A stretch of DNA of 64,000 nt from Desulfolithobacter dissulfuricans (GCF_025998535.1 NZ_AP024233.1:2302001-2366000), one strand, 5' to 3'. Shown: positions 43,480 to 52,362, numbered from the stretch's first letter. The notes: generated by a model from the sequence alone, not told the origin. Program-made: numbers and translations.

Positions 43480-43955
43480 CCGCGCCGGAACCAATTACCT
43501 CGGCGCATATCCTGGCTGATTTCGATTGCGGTGTATCTTCGCTCAATGACTGGCTGAAAAGGCAAGCTCTAAAAAATGAAGTGTCCGGGGCTTCCCGGAC
43601 TTTTGTTGCCTGTAAGGATCTGCAGGTTATCGGTTTTTACGCATTGGCTGCCGGTAGTGTCATTCGGCGGCAGGCGCCTGGAAAAAGCAAACGTAAAATG
43701 CCGGAACCAATTCCTGTCATGGTTCTGGGAAGACTGGCAGTGGATTTTCGCTGGCAGAAAAACGGCATTGGCAGGGGGCTGCTGAAAGATGCCGTTTTGC
43801 GAACCATCCAGGCGGCAAAATATGCGGGGATGAGGGCGCTGGTTGTTCATGCGCTGTCTGAAGAATCGAGAAAATTTTATCTCCGGCACGGTTTCCTGGA
43901 GTCGCCTTTAAACCAGTTCACACTGATGCTGCCATCGGGCGGCGTGAAAATTTAA
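43467..43955 (+). CDS. GNAT acetyltransferase toxin (TacT-like)
   Basis: 162 residues; GNAT fold with the acetyl-CoA P-loop region VLGRLAVDFRWQKNGIGRGLLKDAVLRTI (RxxGxG/A) and the C-terminal ALSEESRKFYLRHGFLESPLNQFTLML, including the YxxxGF motif. The N-terminal FDCGVSSLNDWLKRQALKNEVSGASRTFV is the hallmark of TacT/AtaT-type toxins. These acetylate the amino group of aminoacyl-tRNAs and block translation. Paired with the overlapping DUF1778 antitoxin. Confidence 0.92.
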   Translation: MGEITAPEPITSAHILADFDCGVSSLNDWLKRQALKNEVSGASRTFVACKDLQVIGFYALAAGSVIRRQAPGKSKRKMPEPIPVMVLGRLAVDFRWQKNGIGRGLLKDAVLRTIQAAKYAGMRALVVHALSEESRKFYLRHGFLESPLNQFTLMLPSGGVKI

Positions 43956-44388
43956 TCCGAGCCGGAATGAAGGCTGAGTTGAAATTACCTCGGCTGGAGT
44001 TGAAGGCCGGGCACGAGCAGGGGAATGGAGGTCGGCGTCACCCCGCAGGAGCGGGGCCAGGGCTTTTCGCGTTCCAGTTGGCTCCCCGATCATTTGCGTG
44101 ACACCGCAGGAGCGGATGTCACGAGTTTTTTTGGGTTGCCCATCGTTCTGAAAAAGGTAGCTGTTGTGCCGGATTCCCCCCTCTCCATCCGTACACGTTC
44201 ACGGGATAGTTCCCGCGATATACTTCCCCTCCCCGGAGTTACCATTGTTTTAGTACTACGGAGCTGGAAAGAGCCCGGAACACGCCAAAACTTCTCGTTA
44301 GCGCATAAAATAATACTCGCAAAGCGCATCATGGCAGCGTAGAATATAGCACCATATAAGATCCATAAAATCAGTATGAGGTGAAAAG
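43956..44388 (+). repeat. short composite repeat block between tacAT and relBE
   Basis: About 44000-44290: a truncated hexamer arm (GGGCACGAGCAGGGG), CCCCGCAGGAGCGGGG, the GTGACA/TGTCAC hairpin, a single hexamer arm (about 44196-44214), then the CGCGATATACTTCCC module ending before the palindrome. The unique AT-rich 44300-44388 carries the relBE promoter. Confidence 0.82.
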
Positions 44389-44667
44389 ATGCCTATTAGC
44401 ATTACCGAAGACATCAGGTCAATAACTGATCTGAAGCGAAATACGAATTCCGTTCTGAATCAAATTCGAAAAACAAAGCGCCCCGTTATTTTAACTGTTA
44501 ATGGAAAGGCCGAGGCAGTATTGGTTGACGCCAAAGAATATGAAAAAATATCAAATGCATTTAATCTGTTAAAGCTCCTCGCACCCGCAGAAGAAGATGT
44601 CAGGGAAGGAAGGTTTTCCGAAGCTAAAGAATTTTTCCAGGAGTTCAAACGTGGCAAAGAAATATAA
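44389..44667 (+). CDS. Phd/YefM-family antitoxin
   Basis: 92 residues: MPISITEDIRSITDLKRNTNSVLNQIRKTKRPVILTVNGKAEAVLVDAKEYEKI is the Phd/YefM DNA-binding fold. The C-terminal helical part (LLAPAEEDVREGRFSEAKEFFQEFKRG) neutralises the toxin. AGGTGAAAAG precedes the ATG. It overlaps the toxin gene by 17 bases. AT-richer than the surrounding chromosome. Confidence 0.9.
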   Translation: MPISITEDIRSITDLKRNTNSVLNQIRKTKRPVILTVNGKAEAVLVDAKEYEKISNAFNLLKLLAPAEEDVREGRFSEAKEFFQEFKRGKEI

Positions 44668-44950
44668 AGTCAATATTACATTCAATGCCAAAACAGACCT
44701 GGAGCACATCTTCTTCTACATTGCCGAAGACAGCATTAATAATGCAAAAAAATTCATTCTCGAATTAGAAGAAAAAATATACCGTCTTGACACTATGCCA
44801 GAAAGATTTGCGTTGATCCCAGAAAACATCTTTTTTGGCACAGATTATCGGCAAATCACACACAATAAATATCGCGTTATATACAAGATAAGCGGCAATT
44901 CAGTTTTTATCATGAGAGTGATTCATGGTGCGAAATTATTGGATCTATAA
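44651..44950 (+). CDS. RelE/ParE-family toxin
   Basis: 99 residues from a GTG at 44651 (VAKKYKVNITFNAKTDLEHIFFYIAEDSINNAKKFILELEEKIYRLDTMPERFALIPE), with the core ending TDYRQITHNKYRVIYKISGNSVFIMRVIHGAKLL. The YRVIYKI...VFIMRVIHG strand pair is diagnostic of ParE/RelE. Longer in-frame starts would run through the antitoxin gene. RelE-type toxins cleave mRNA at the ribosome and ParE types poison gyrase; the sequence does not decide which. Confidence 0.9.
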   Translation: MAKKYKVNITFNAKTDLEHIFFYIAEDSINNAKKFILELEEKIYRLDTMPERFALIPENIFFGTDYRQITHNKYRVIYKISGNSVFIMRVIHGAKLLDL

Positions 44951-45690
44951 ATGATCTCACCCTGGTGGTTCGCCCTTGACCTGGTTTTGGCGTCACCCCG
45001 CAGGAGCGGGGCCAGGTCTTTTCGCGTTCCACTTGGCTCCCCGATCATTTGCGTGACACCGCAGGAGCGGATGTCACGAGTTTTTTTGGGTTGCCCATCG
45101 TCCTGAAAAAGGTAGCTGTTGTGCCGGATTCCCCCTCTCCATCCGTACACGTCCACGTGCTCGTGCTCGTACACGTGAACGAAAATGAGAACAAAGGTAT
45201 TCGTGTACGTTAACGTTAACGAGCACGAGCACGTTCACGGGATAGTTCCCGCGATATACTTCCTCCCCGGGATACCATTGGCTTTGTGCTACAGAGCTGG
45301 TAAGCGCCCGGTACACCCAAAACCCCCTCGTTCCTCCGCTCCGCGGTGAACGATTCCATCACCACGGTCACCGCTCCTGCGATGCCCACTCTAACCTGGG
45401 AGATGACAAGATGGCTCCGGGGTTGCATCTCACCCGGGTAGTTCGCCCTTGACCAGGTTTTGGCGTCACCCCGCAGGAGCGGGGCCAGGGCTTTTCGCGT
45501 TCCACTTGGCTCCCCGATCATTTGCGTGACACCGCAGGAGCGGATGTCACGAAGTTTTTTTTTGAGTTGGTCATCGCCCTGAGGAAGTGGGGCTGTTGTG
45601 CCGGATTCCCCCTCTACGTCCGTACACGTCCACGTGCTCGTGCTCGTACACGTGAACGAGAGAGAATTAAGGTATTCGTGTACGTTAACG
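44951..45690 (+). repeat. composite repeat blocks between relBE and capD-like gene
   Basis: Almost two full blocks: hairpins with CCGC/GCGG (44990-45077), two-arm hexamer hairpin (45142-45242), CGCGATATACTTCC module, palindrome at 45329-45352, hairpins again (45465-45555), and a second two-arm hexamer hairpin (45618-45711). The repeat continues past 45711 into the coding sequence of the capD-like gene as CACCCCCGCAGGAGCGGCTG. Confidence 0.9.
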
Positions 45691-47607
45691 TTAACGAGCA
45701 CGAGCACGGGAATGGAGGCCAGCATCACCCCCGCAGGAGCGGCTGTCACGAGAGGATTGCCCGCCGTGACCACCGTTTCGGTACTCGGGGACAATATTTT
45801 GCAGATACTCTTTCAGCTTACCCACATCCCTTGAAACAGCCGCCTGCCGTAACCGGGCAAACTCCTCCGTCAACCACTCCCAGTCCACCTGGCGGCTCCT
45901 GGCAAGCAGCAGCTTGGGGTGCTCGGTGGTCCTCAGGTCTTCGCTCTCGTGGAAAATCTCCTCGTACAGCTTTTCCCCGGGCCGCAAGCCGGTATAGACA
46001 ATCTCGATATCCTCGCCCGGTACCAGGCCGGAAAGGGTAATCATCTGCTCCGCCAGGCGCCTGATCAACACCGGCTCTCCCATGTCGAGAACAAAGATCT
46101 CCCCTCCCTCGCCCATGGCCCCGGCCTGCAGGATCAGGCTGACCGATTCCGGGATGGTCATGAAATAGCGGGTAATCTCGGGATGGGTCACGGTAACCGG
46201 ACCTCCTTCCTCGATCTGTCTCTGGAAGAGCGGCACCACCGAACCGGCAGAACCCAGGACATTGCCAAAGCGGGTGGTGATGAATTTCACCGAAGAACGC
46301 TGATTCAGGTTCTGACAATAAAGCTCGGCGATGCGCTTGGTCACCCCCATGACATTTGCCGGGTTCACGGCCTTGTCGGTGGACACCAGGACAAACCGGT
46401 CCGCCTGGAAGCGGTCAGCGGCATCGGCGACGCACCGGGTGCCGAACACGTTGTTGCATACGCCCTCGGCCGGATTCCACTCCACCATGGGAACATGCTT
46501 GTAGGCGGCAGCATGGAAGACCACTTCGGGCCTCCAGGTGGCGAAAACCCAGTTGACCCGTTCCGGATTCTTCACATCGCCAAGAACGGTCTCGAGCTGC
46601 AGATACGGATATTCTTTGCGCAACTCATGATCGATGGAATAAAGATTGAACTCGCCGTTATCAAAAATAATCAGCCGGCCAGGCTCAAGGGCGGCAATCT
46701 GGCGACAGAGCTCGGAGCCGATGGACCCTCCCCCGCCGGTCACCAGCACGGTCTTCCCGGACAGGTATCCGGCAATGGCATCCAGGTCGAGCTGCACGGT
46801 TTCCCGGCCCAGCAGGTCATCGACGGTTACCGGCCGCAGACGGCCCGCCTCCACCTCCATCCCCTTCATCTCAAGCACTGATGGCAAGGTCTGACAGGCG
46901 ACATCTGCCTCGCGACAGAGGTGGACCAGGTGACTCAGGACCTTTTTATCGGCCGAGGGAATCGCCAGGATGACCAGCTCGATACCCATGTCCCGCACAA
47001 TCGACGGAATTTCATCTGTTCCACCGACAACCCGCACCCCGTGAATTTCCCTTCTTTTCAAGCCTGGATCATCGTCAAGAAAAGCAAGGGGCTCATACTC
47101 CGGCCGGTGCAGCAGATCCCGGACCAGCAGTTCTCCGGCCCTACCTGCACCGACAATAAGCGTCCGTTTACCGACCTTCTTATGGAGAGTCAACCGATGA
47201 TCTTTCAGCCAGCGGTACAACAACCTGGAGCCGCATAATCCCGCGGTGAGCAGGATAGGATAGAGAATGAAAACAGAACGGGGAATACCCTGGAAACGGG
47301 TAAGCAACCCGCTGGACACGGCAATAACCAGCGTTCCCAGGCCGACAGCTTTAAGAATCCGGACAATATCCGGAATGGAGGCAAAACGCCACAGGCCCAG
47401 GTACAGGCCAAATATCCAGAAAATTATTCCCTGAACAGGAATAGCCAGAAGGAGAAGCTTATACAGTGTCTGCAGGTGAACAGGCGGGATGCTGTCAAAG
47501 TTAAACCGCAGCAGGTACGCCATAATAAGCGCAAGCGGAACCCACAGCATATCATGCACAAACGCGGCCCAGCGGTTGAACACATATCGTTGCATTCTTT
47601 TTTTCAT
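45691..47607 (-). CDS. CapD/WbpM/PglF-like nucleotide-sugar 4,6-dehydratase
   Basis: Membrane-anchored extended SDR enzyme, 638 residues from the ATG at 47607 (MKKRMQRYVFNRWAAFVHDMLWVPLALIMAYLLRF). Four N-terminal membrane helices are followed by a first Rossmann domain (RTLIVGAGRAGELLVRDLL). The catalytic domain has VLVTGGGGSIGSELCRQIAAL, NAD(P) binding, and SVKFITTRFGNVLGSAGSVVPLFQRQI. It typically makes UDP-4-keto-6-deoxy-GlcNAc for diacetamido sugars or QuiNAc. After the expected end (LKEYLQNIVPEYRN) the frame runs into the adjacent repeat and ends in the hexamer hairpin, adding about 21 residues (GGHGGQSSRDSRSCGG...RARAR). The tail is thus repeat-derived and may be harmless. Confidence 0.92.
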   Translation of the reverse strand: MKKRMQRYVFNRWAAFVHDMLWVPLALIMAYLLRFNFDSIPPVHLQTLYKLLLLAIPVQGIIFWIFGLYLGLWRFASIPDIVRILKAVGLGTLVIAVSSGLLTRFQGIPRSVFILYPILLTAGLCGSRLLYRWLKDHRLTLHKKVGKRTLIVGAGRAGELLVRDLLHRPEYEPLAFLDDDPGLKRREIHGVRVVGGTDEIPSIVRDMGIELVILAIPSADKKVLSHLVHLCREADVACQTLPSVLEMKGMEVEAGRLRPVTVDDLLGRETVQLDLDAIAGYLSGKTVLVTGGGGSIGSELCRQIAALEPGRLIIFDNGEFNLYSIDHELRKEYPYLQLETVLGDVKNPERVNWVFATWRPEVVFHAAAYKHVPMVEWNPAEGVCNNVFGTRCVADAADRFQADRFVLVSTDKAVNPANVMGVTKRIAELYCQNLNQRSSVKFITTRFGNVLGSAGSVVPLFQRQIEEGGPVTVTHPEITRYFMTIPESVSLILQAGAMGEGGEIFVLDMGEPVLIRRLAEQMITLSGLVPGEDIEIVYTGLRPGEKLYEEIFHESEDLRTTEHPKLLLARSRQVDWEWLTEEFARLRQAAVSRDVGKLKEYLQNIVPEYRNGGHGGQSSRDSRSCGGDAGLHSRARAR

Positions 47608-47644
47608 TACCCGATGACCGTTGAAACCAGATCCCACGCCCCAA

Positions 47645-48099
47645 TCACATTGCACCATCTTTCGACAACTGCCCCTGCAACCCTGCAGGATCAAATATCT
47701 CCACACTGCATTCCAAAGCCACCCTTTTCAGGGCCGTATCCTGTGTTGCAATGGGCAGCCCTTTGCGCATCGCCAGATCCAGATACGATGCATCGTATGT
47801 CGACAGTTGATGCTTCCGGGCCAGGGCCACGATTTCCCTTGTCATTCGGTCAGGGGATTCCTGAATGACCGTAATTGGAAGCTCACCGATCAAGGCAAGA
47901 AAACGCACGCTGTCCGCTTCGCTGAGACGGCCTCGCCGCTCGGCCACCACCAGTACATTACCGATTTCAAGGGCCAGAAGGCCGGAACAACGGCCTCGGC
48001 AGATTCAAGGCTTGTCAGTACGACATCGGCGTACGAGCTTTCCTCGTCCATAAAACACCATGCCATGACCACAGAATTGTCGATCACAAAATCAGCCAT
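47645..48099 (-). pseudogene. PIN-domain toxin (VapC-like), frameshifted
   Basis: The ATG at 48099 gives MADFVIDNSVVMAWCFMDEESSYADVVL with the first catalytic Asp, up to VVPAFWPL. The family then expects EIGNVL..., which is read in another frame as EIGNVLVVAERRGRLSEADSVRFLALIGELPI...STYDASYLDLAMRKGLPIATQDTALKRVA. One base is missing near 47970. With it restored the protein is about 150 residues with all acidic positions. As written it is inactive, leaving an antitoxin without a toxin unless this is an assembly error. The antitoxin stop overlaps this ATG by one base (TGATG). Confidence 0.8.
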
Positions 48100-48338
48100 C
48101 AGCGCCTGCCCTCTTCAATCATTTCACGGATTGAAAGACCATGCAGAGCGTGTCTTTTCCTGAACTTTAACAACTCATCAATAACCTCTTTCGTCGGAAC
48201 CTTTCGGTCTGCCTCAGGAGCCTGCAATACAGCTACCGGCACACCGTGCCTGGTGATGGTGATTTTCTCCCCTTTGGCCACCCTCTTCAATAACTGGGGC
48301 AAATGGGTCTTTGCCTCGTAAGCGCCTGTGGTTTCCAT
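48099..48338 (-). CDS. Phd/YefM-family antitoxin
   Basis: 79 residues: METTGAYEAKTHLPQLLKRVAKGEKITITRHGVPVAVLQAPEADRK is the Phd/YefM DNA-binding fold. It is followed by a short C-terminal toxin-binding part (EVIDELLKFRKRHALHGLSIREMIEEGRR). It is paired with the PIN-domain gene immediately downstream. The pair is inserted in the polysaccharide cluster between the capD-like and wecA-like genes. Confidence 0.9.
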   Translation of the reverse strand: METTGAYEAKTHLPQLLKRVAKGEKITITRHGVPVAVLQAPEADRKVPTKEVIDELLKFRKRHALHGLSIREMIEEGRR

Positions 48339-48447
48339 AATCTTTGCTCCTTATCTTTCAGTCTGGTCTAAGACCAGTCTATCCACAATCTGCATTGCTG
48401 TCAATAACCTGAAACCGTGCAGCTCTGAACTCAGGTTACTGGCACCA

Positions 48448-49458
48448 TTATTCTTCCCCGGCCCTGAACCTGAATGCCAGCCATACCAAAGGCGCATACG
48501 CCACAACCAGGCCAACCACCCCGTCCAACCATCGCAAAGCGACCAACATTGCCAGTGGATAAAGCCAGCATACATTAATGGCCCCAACCGTCAACGATAC
48601 CACCCGATGCGAACCGTACTTTCTCGCCGCATGCTGGTAGCCATGGCTCCGATGGGCCTGGTACAACTTCTCTCCCCGCACCATACGACGCAACAGGGTC
48701 AGCGTGGCATCAACAATAAAAACACCCAGCAGGATCAACCAGGCCCAGAACAACCGGGGCACCTCCCAGGCCGCCTGAATCGACAAAACACCCAACGTCA
48801 CCCCGAGAAAACCACTACCCGCATCACCCATGAAGATACGGGCCACGGGAAAATTCCAGCACAGGAAACCAAGCACTGCCGAGGCCAGCAACAGCGGCAA
48901 CAACCAGGCCAGCAGACCTGCACCGGTCAACCATGCCAGCATCGCCGCCCCAAGACACACCGTGATGGCCTCGATTCCCGCTATCCCATCGATGCCATCC
49001 ATGAAGTTGTACAGGTTCAGCAGCCAGACCAGGTACACTGCCGCCAGCACATTTCCCGACCACCCCAGGTCGAGCCGACAACCAGGTACCGGTATAGACG
49101 GCAACCCACCCAGCCATGCCAGTGCCCAGGCAGCCCCGGCAAAATGGGCCAGCAACCGCCAGCGGGCAGGGATATGGCCGCGATCATCGAGAAAACCGAC
49201 CAGCGCCACCCAGGCCCCGGCCCCGGCAAGACCAAGCAGAACAGGTATCGAAAGGTTTGCAGTAAGGACAAGAAAACAGGTCAGCGCCAGGAAAGAGACA
49301 ACGATGGCCAGTCCGCCACCGCGCGGGGTGGGTACAGTATGGGAGCTGCGCTGGTTGGGAACATCCAGCAGGCTGTGTGACAGGGCATACCGGCGCAGAA
49401 CAGCAGTCAACAGCCAGGAAAGCCCGGCCGCGATTCCGCAGGCAAGCAGCACCTTCAT
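48448..49458 (-). CDS. WecA/WbpL-type undecaprenyl-phosphate glycosyl-1-phosphate transferase
   Basis: Polytopic membrane enzyme of 336 residues from the ATG at 49458 (MKVLLACGIAAGLSWLLTAVLRRYALSHSLLDVPNQRSSH). Family motifs are VPNQRSSHTVPTPRGGGLAIV, VGFLDDRG, NLYNFMDGIDGIAGIEA and FMGDAGSGFLGVTLG. It starts O-antigen-type repeat units by moving a sugar-1-phosphate onto the lipid carrier. It overlaps the preceding SDR gene by four bases (ATGA). This SDR-plus-WbpL-type arrangement commonly supplies FucNAc- or QuiNAc-type initiating sugars. Confidence 0.9.
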   Translation of the reverse strand: MKVLLACGIAAGLSWLLTAVLRRYALSHSLLDVPNQRSSHTVPTPRGGGLAIVVSFLALTCFLVLTANLSIPVLLGLAGAGAWVALVGFLDDRGHIPARWRLLAHFAGAAWALAWLGGLPSIPVPGCRLDLGWSGNVLAAVYLVWLLNLYNFMDGIDGIAGIEAITVCLGAAMLAWLTGAGLLAWLLPLLLASAVLGFLCWNFPVARIFMGDAGSGFLGVTLGVLSIQAAWEVPRLFWAWLILLGVFIVDATLTLLRRMVRGEKLYQAHRSHGYQHAARKYGSHRVVSLTVGAINVCWLYPLAMLVALRWLDGVVGLVVAYAPLVWLAFRFRAGEE

Positions 49459-50438
49459 GACGAGTGGAGGGATTCCAGAAAATGACGGGCCGTACTCCGA
49501 AGGGCCGCCTCCACACCAACGGGCGGAGTCCAGCCAAGCAGATCCTGCGCCTTTGCAATGTCCACCTGCAAAGAGCCAAGGAGCCGACGCGCCAGGGCCC
49601 GCTGCCCAACCATAGTGGCCCCGAAACGCAGCAGCCATTCCGGAACCGGCACAAGCCGGGCCACCACTCCAAGAGCAGCAGCCATCCGCCGCAGGAGGTC
49701 GGTAGTGGACAGATCCTCCCCATCCGAGACCAGGAAAACCTGGTTGGCAGCCGCCGGATGATCGACACATGTCACGATAAAATCCACCAGGTTATCCAGC
49801 GCCACCAGGCTGCGCCGGTTGTGAATCGCCCCCAGAGGCAGAGGCACCCCCCGGTAGAGCCAGCGCATCATGGAGCGAAAATTTCCCTTCACCCCGGGAC
49901 CATAGACCAACACCGGCCGAATAATCACCACCACCATGCCTGTCTCGTCGGCCAGGGCCTTCAACCCCTGCTCTGCCTCATACTTGGATACAGCATACGG
50001 CTCCTCTGGCCGGGGTGTATCTTCTTCGGTAAACGATCCCCCTTCCCCAGACTGCTCGCCATGCACCTTGACAGAACTGATAAAAACAAACCGTCGCACC
50101 CCGGCAGCCACTGCCTGACGGGCCAGGTTCAAGGTCCCCTCCACATTCACCCGCCGATAGGCCGCCAGGGCGTCGGCAAATCCTTCCCGCATCACATGTA
50201 CCCGGGCTGCCGCGTGTACCACCACCTCGACCCCGGCCACCGCCTCCCGCCAATCCGTTCCGGCAGCCAGATCACTAACCTGCACCTCCTCCACCGCAGA
50301 CGGCAACGATTGCCCTGCCTGCCGCAGGGATACCCTGACTCCATACTTTCCATCCGCCAGCAAGCGTGCCATGACCGCTCCGCCGATGAAACCGGTGGCC
50401 CCGGTCAGCAGCAACTCACTGCGCCTGCCACTGTTCAT
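49455..50438 (-). CDS. NAD-dependent epimerase/dehydratase (extended SDR)
   Basis: 327 residues from the ATG at 50438 (MNSGRRSELLLTGATGFIGGAVMARLL). The Rossmann motif is TGATGFIGG. The catalytic triad is consistent with FISSVKVHGEQSG and the YAVSKYEAEQGL motif (YxxxK). The downstream VLVYGPGVKGNFRSMMRWL is typical of UDP-sugar epimerases/reductases of the WbpV/WbpK group that finish N-acetyl-6-deoxyhexosamine synthesis from 4-keto intermediates. It would act after the CapD-like dehydratase and feed the adjacent WbpL-type transferase. Confidence 0.88.
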   Translation of the reverse strand: MNSGRRSELLLTGATGFIGGAVMARLLADGKYGVRVSLRQAGQSLPSAVEEVQVSDLAAGTDWREAVAGVEVVVHAAARVHVMREGFADALAAYRRVNVEGTLNLARQAVAAGVRRFVFISSVKVHGEQSGEGGSFTEEDTPRPEEPYAVSKYEAEQGLKALADETGMVVVIIRPVLVYGPGVKGNFRSMMRWLYRGVPLPLGAIHNRRSLVALDNLVDFIVTCVDHPAAANQVFLVSDGEDLSTTDLLRRMAAALGVVARLVPVPEWLLRFGATMVGQRALARRLLGSLQVDIAKAQDLLGWTPPVGVEAALRSTARHFLESLHSS

Positions 50439-50548
50439 ACGTTGTACCCCAATATCCGACGGCACCTTGCTGATACAAACTCTCCGCACAAATTGTTACA
50501 GTAAAAATCAGGATGCAACTCTACCTGCCCAACTCGCAACCCAGCCAC

Positions 50549-52249
50549 TCAATTCATAAAAAAAGCAGTTCCGCCAATAAAAGCAAAAACGAACACAAAA
50601 CTTGACGCAACAAGCCAGTTTCGCCGGGCATGTCTACGGGTTGCCACCTTGAACAACATGAGAATAGGCACAGCCATGGCACAACTTTGCATTAAGGTCA
50701 ACCGAGCGCTGTCGGAAATCCCGAGAAAAGGTGCCAAGACCACGGGGACAAACCATGACAGCAAAATCAAAATGAGCTCAAAACTGGAAGGAATCGCATA
50801 CACTCCTTCGCGGGTGAAAAGCATTTTGGGAATGGACCAAAATAAGGCCAGAGCACTCAACCCGACAAAGTACCAGAATAGCCAGGATGGCCTGTTGGGC
50901 GCAAACATGTACAGCAGAAGAATGCAAAAAATCATCACAGAAAAGACCCCATGGGCCATGGGCATTTCATGTCTGCCACCCTTCCATGGATACAGCAGAA
51001 CAACTACCAGGCAGGAGGCAAAGGAAAAGTATCCAGTGATAGGTGGCATCGGAAAAATCAATAGAACAGGCAGGAGAAAAAACAGAAGAAATAAAGGCAA
51101 CAGATATGGAGTGCTTTTCCCGGCCAAGCGCGCCAGTGTAACTTGATACGGCTTTTTGGCACCGCTCAGCCTACGCCTGGGCTGCCGGAGCCCCGAACCA
51201 CTTCTTTTTAAACCATTTTTTTCTGCCCAACTGACGAATCCATAAATACCACCACATAAAACAAGCGTTTCTAAAAGCAACGCCCATTCCGGCCCGGAAG
51301 AACCCAAGACGCCAAGTGCCCCGAACACGGCTGATAAACCATAGATAATGGTCACTACATCCCGATGGGGCAGCCCCATACTGAGCAATCTGTGGTGCAG
51401 GTGCGTCTTATCAGGGAGAAAAGGGTTTTCTCCCCGCCGCAGCCTGCCTGTCATCACATGAAGCGTATCGACTACTGGCAGGGCAAGAATGGTGGCCATA
51501 ACTATTGGTTTTACTGGCTTATACAATCCCCCTCCATGGGCCAGGCCAACAGATAACGCAGCCAGAAGAAAGCCCAGCAGGAGACTGCCGGAATCTCCCA
51601 TAAAAAGCTTGGCAGGATGCGTGTTGTAGCGAAGAAACCCCAGAATAGCCCCCAGCCCGGACAAGGCCAAAACAAGAAAAAACCATGCCTGGTTGCTGTA
51701 GGCTAGCACCGCAATAAAAAAAAGAACGATGGCGGAAAGCCCAGCCGCCAGCCCATCCAACCCGTCGGAAAGATTCAGCGCATTAATGACACCAACCATG
51801 CAGAAAACAGTAAACACGGGAGCCAGAAAACCGAAACGAATCTCACCGATTCCAAAAAGATCGCCAAATCCAGGCAGAGAAATACCGCTGACCATCATAA
51901 AGGCTGTTACTGCAAGTATCTCGCCGACAAATTTCAGCTTGGGGGAAATTTTGAAGAAATCATCCAGCAGACCGGTGAAAACGATAATGCCAGCCCCAAG
52001 CAGTACGCCCTGGATCAATGGTGGGGTCTTAACGCATAACAGAACGCCAAGCACAAAAGCTGCAGCAATACCAACCCCACCCATTCGTGGCAAAGGGTTA
52101 CGATGTATTTTACGGGGATCAGGATGATCCAGCACTCCGAGCAACTTCGCAACCCTTCCAGATAGCGGGACAAGGACAAGTGATAAGAATAGACTCGTAT
52201 AAAAAACCAGAAGGAAAAAACTGATATCAGTAAGGAGGGGTTGATTCAT
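50549..52249 (-). CDS. MraY/WecA-family glycosyl-1-phosphate transferase with extra C-terminal membrane domain
   Basis: 566-residue polytopic protein. The first about 330 residues are a complete GT4-type phosphoglycosyltransferase: DHPDPRKIHRNPLPRMGG, FTGLLDDFFKISPKLKF, VINALNLSDGLDGLAAG, KLFMGDSGSLLLGFLLA and the DKTHLHHRLL site near 285. A further about 230 residues with several membrane helices form a C-terminal extension that I do not recognise. It is the second initiating transferase in this cluster. It might start a different glycan, or the extension might couple initiation to assembly. The ATG at 52249 is well placed. Confidence 0.87.
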   Translation of the reverse strand: MNQPLLTDISFFLLVFYTSLFLSLVLVPLSGRVAKLLGVLDHPDPRKIHRNPLPRMGGVGIAAAFVLGVLLCVKTPPLIQGVLLGAGIIVFTGLLDDFFKISPKLKFVGEILAVTAFMMVSGISLPGFGDLFGIGEIRFGFLAPVFTVFCMVGVINALNLSDGLDGLAAGLSAIVLFFIAVLAYSNQAWFFLVLALSGLGAILGFLRYNTHPAKLFMGDSGSLLLGFLLAALSVGLAHGGGLYKPVKPIVMATILALPVVDTLHVMTGRLRRGENPFLPDKTHLHHRLLSMGLPHRDVVTIIYGLSAVFGALGVLGSSGPEWALLLETLVLCGGIYGFVSWAEKNGLKRSGSGLRQPRRRLSGAKKPYQVTLARLAGKSTPYLLPLFLLFFLLPVLLIFPMPPITGYFSFASCLVVVLLYPWKGGRHEMPMAHGVFSVMIFCILLLYMFAPNRPSWLFWYFVGLSALALFWSIPKMLFTREGVYAIPSSFELILILLSWFVPVVLAPFLGISDSARLTLMQSCAMAVPILMLFKVATRRHARRNWLVASSFVFVFAFIGGTAFFMN

Positions 52250-52362
52250 TAGTTAATCGTCGATAGTAACAGGCAGGCTTGCAAGGTCATTTTTATAACA
52301 GCAATTCGCGATGTCATTTAGCCGCCTATAAAATACTGACCTGCCCAGCGGCAACTGCCATT

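Noticed and set aside
37870-45765. Chromosomal integron with attC-separated cassettes
   Set aside because: The separating blocks are 200-760 bp composites without paired GTTRRRY/RYYYAAC core sites, and no integrase gene is in the window.
45691-45790. Novel functional C-terminal domain of the CapD-like protein
   Set aside because: The residues are a direct translation of the adjacent repeat and stop inside its hairpin.
4199-45794. Many open frames encoding VNVHVHVNEHEH or VTPQERMSRGF-type peptides
   Set aside because: They are translations of the hexamer hairpins and CCGC/GCGG repeats, open in several frames because of the six-base period. They have no independent start signals or family support.
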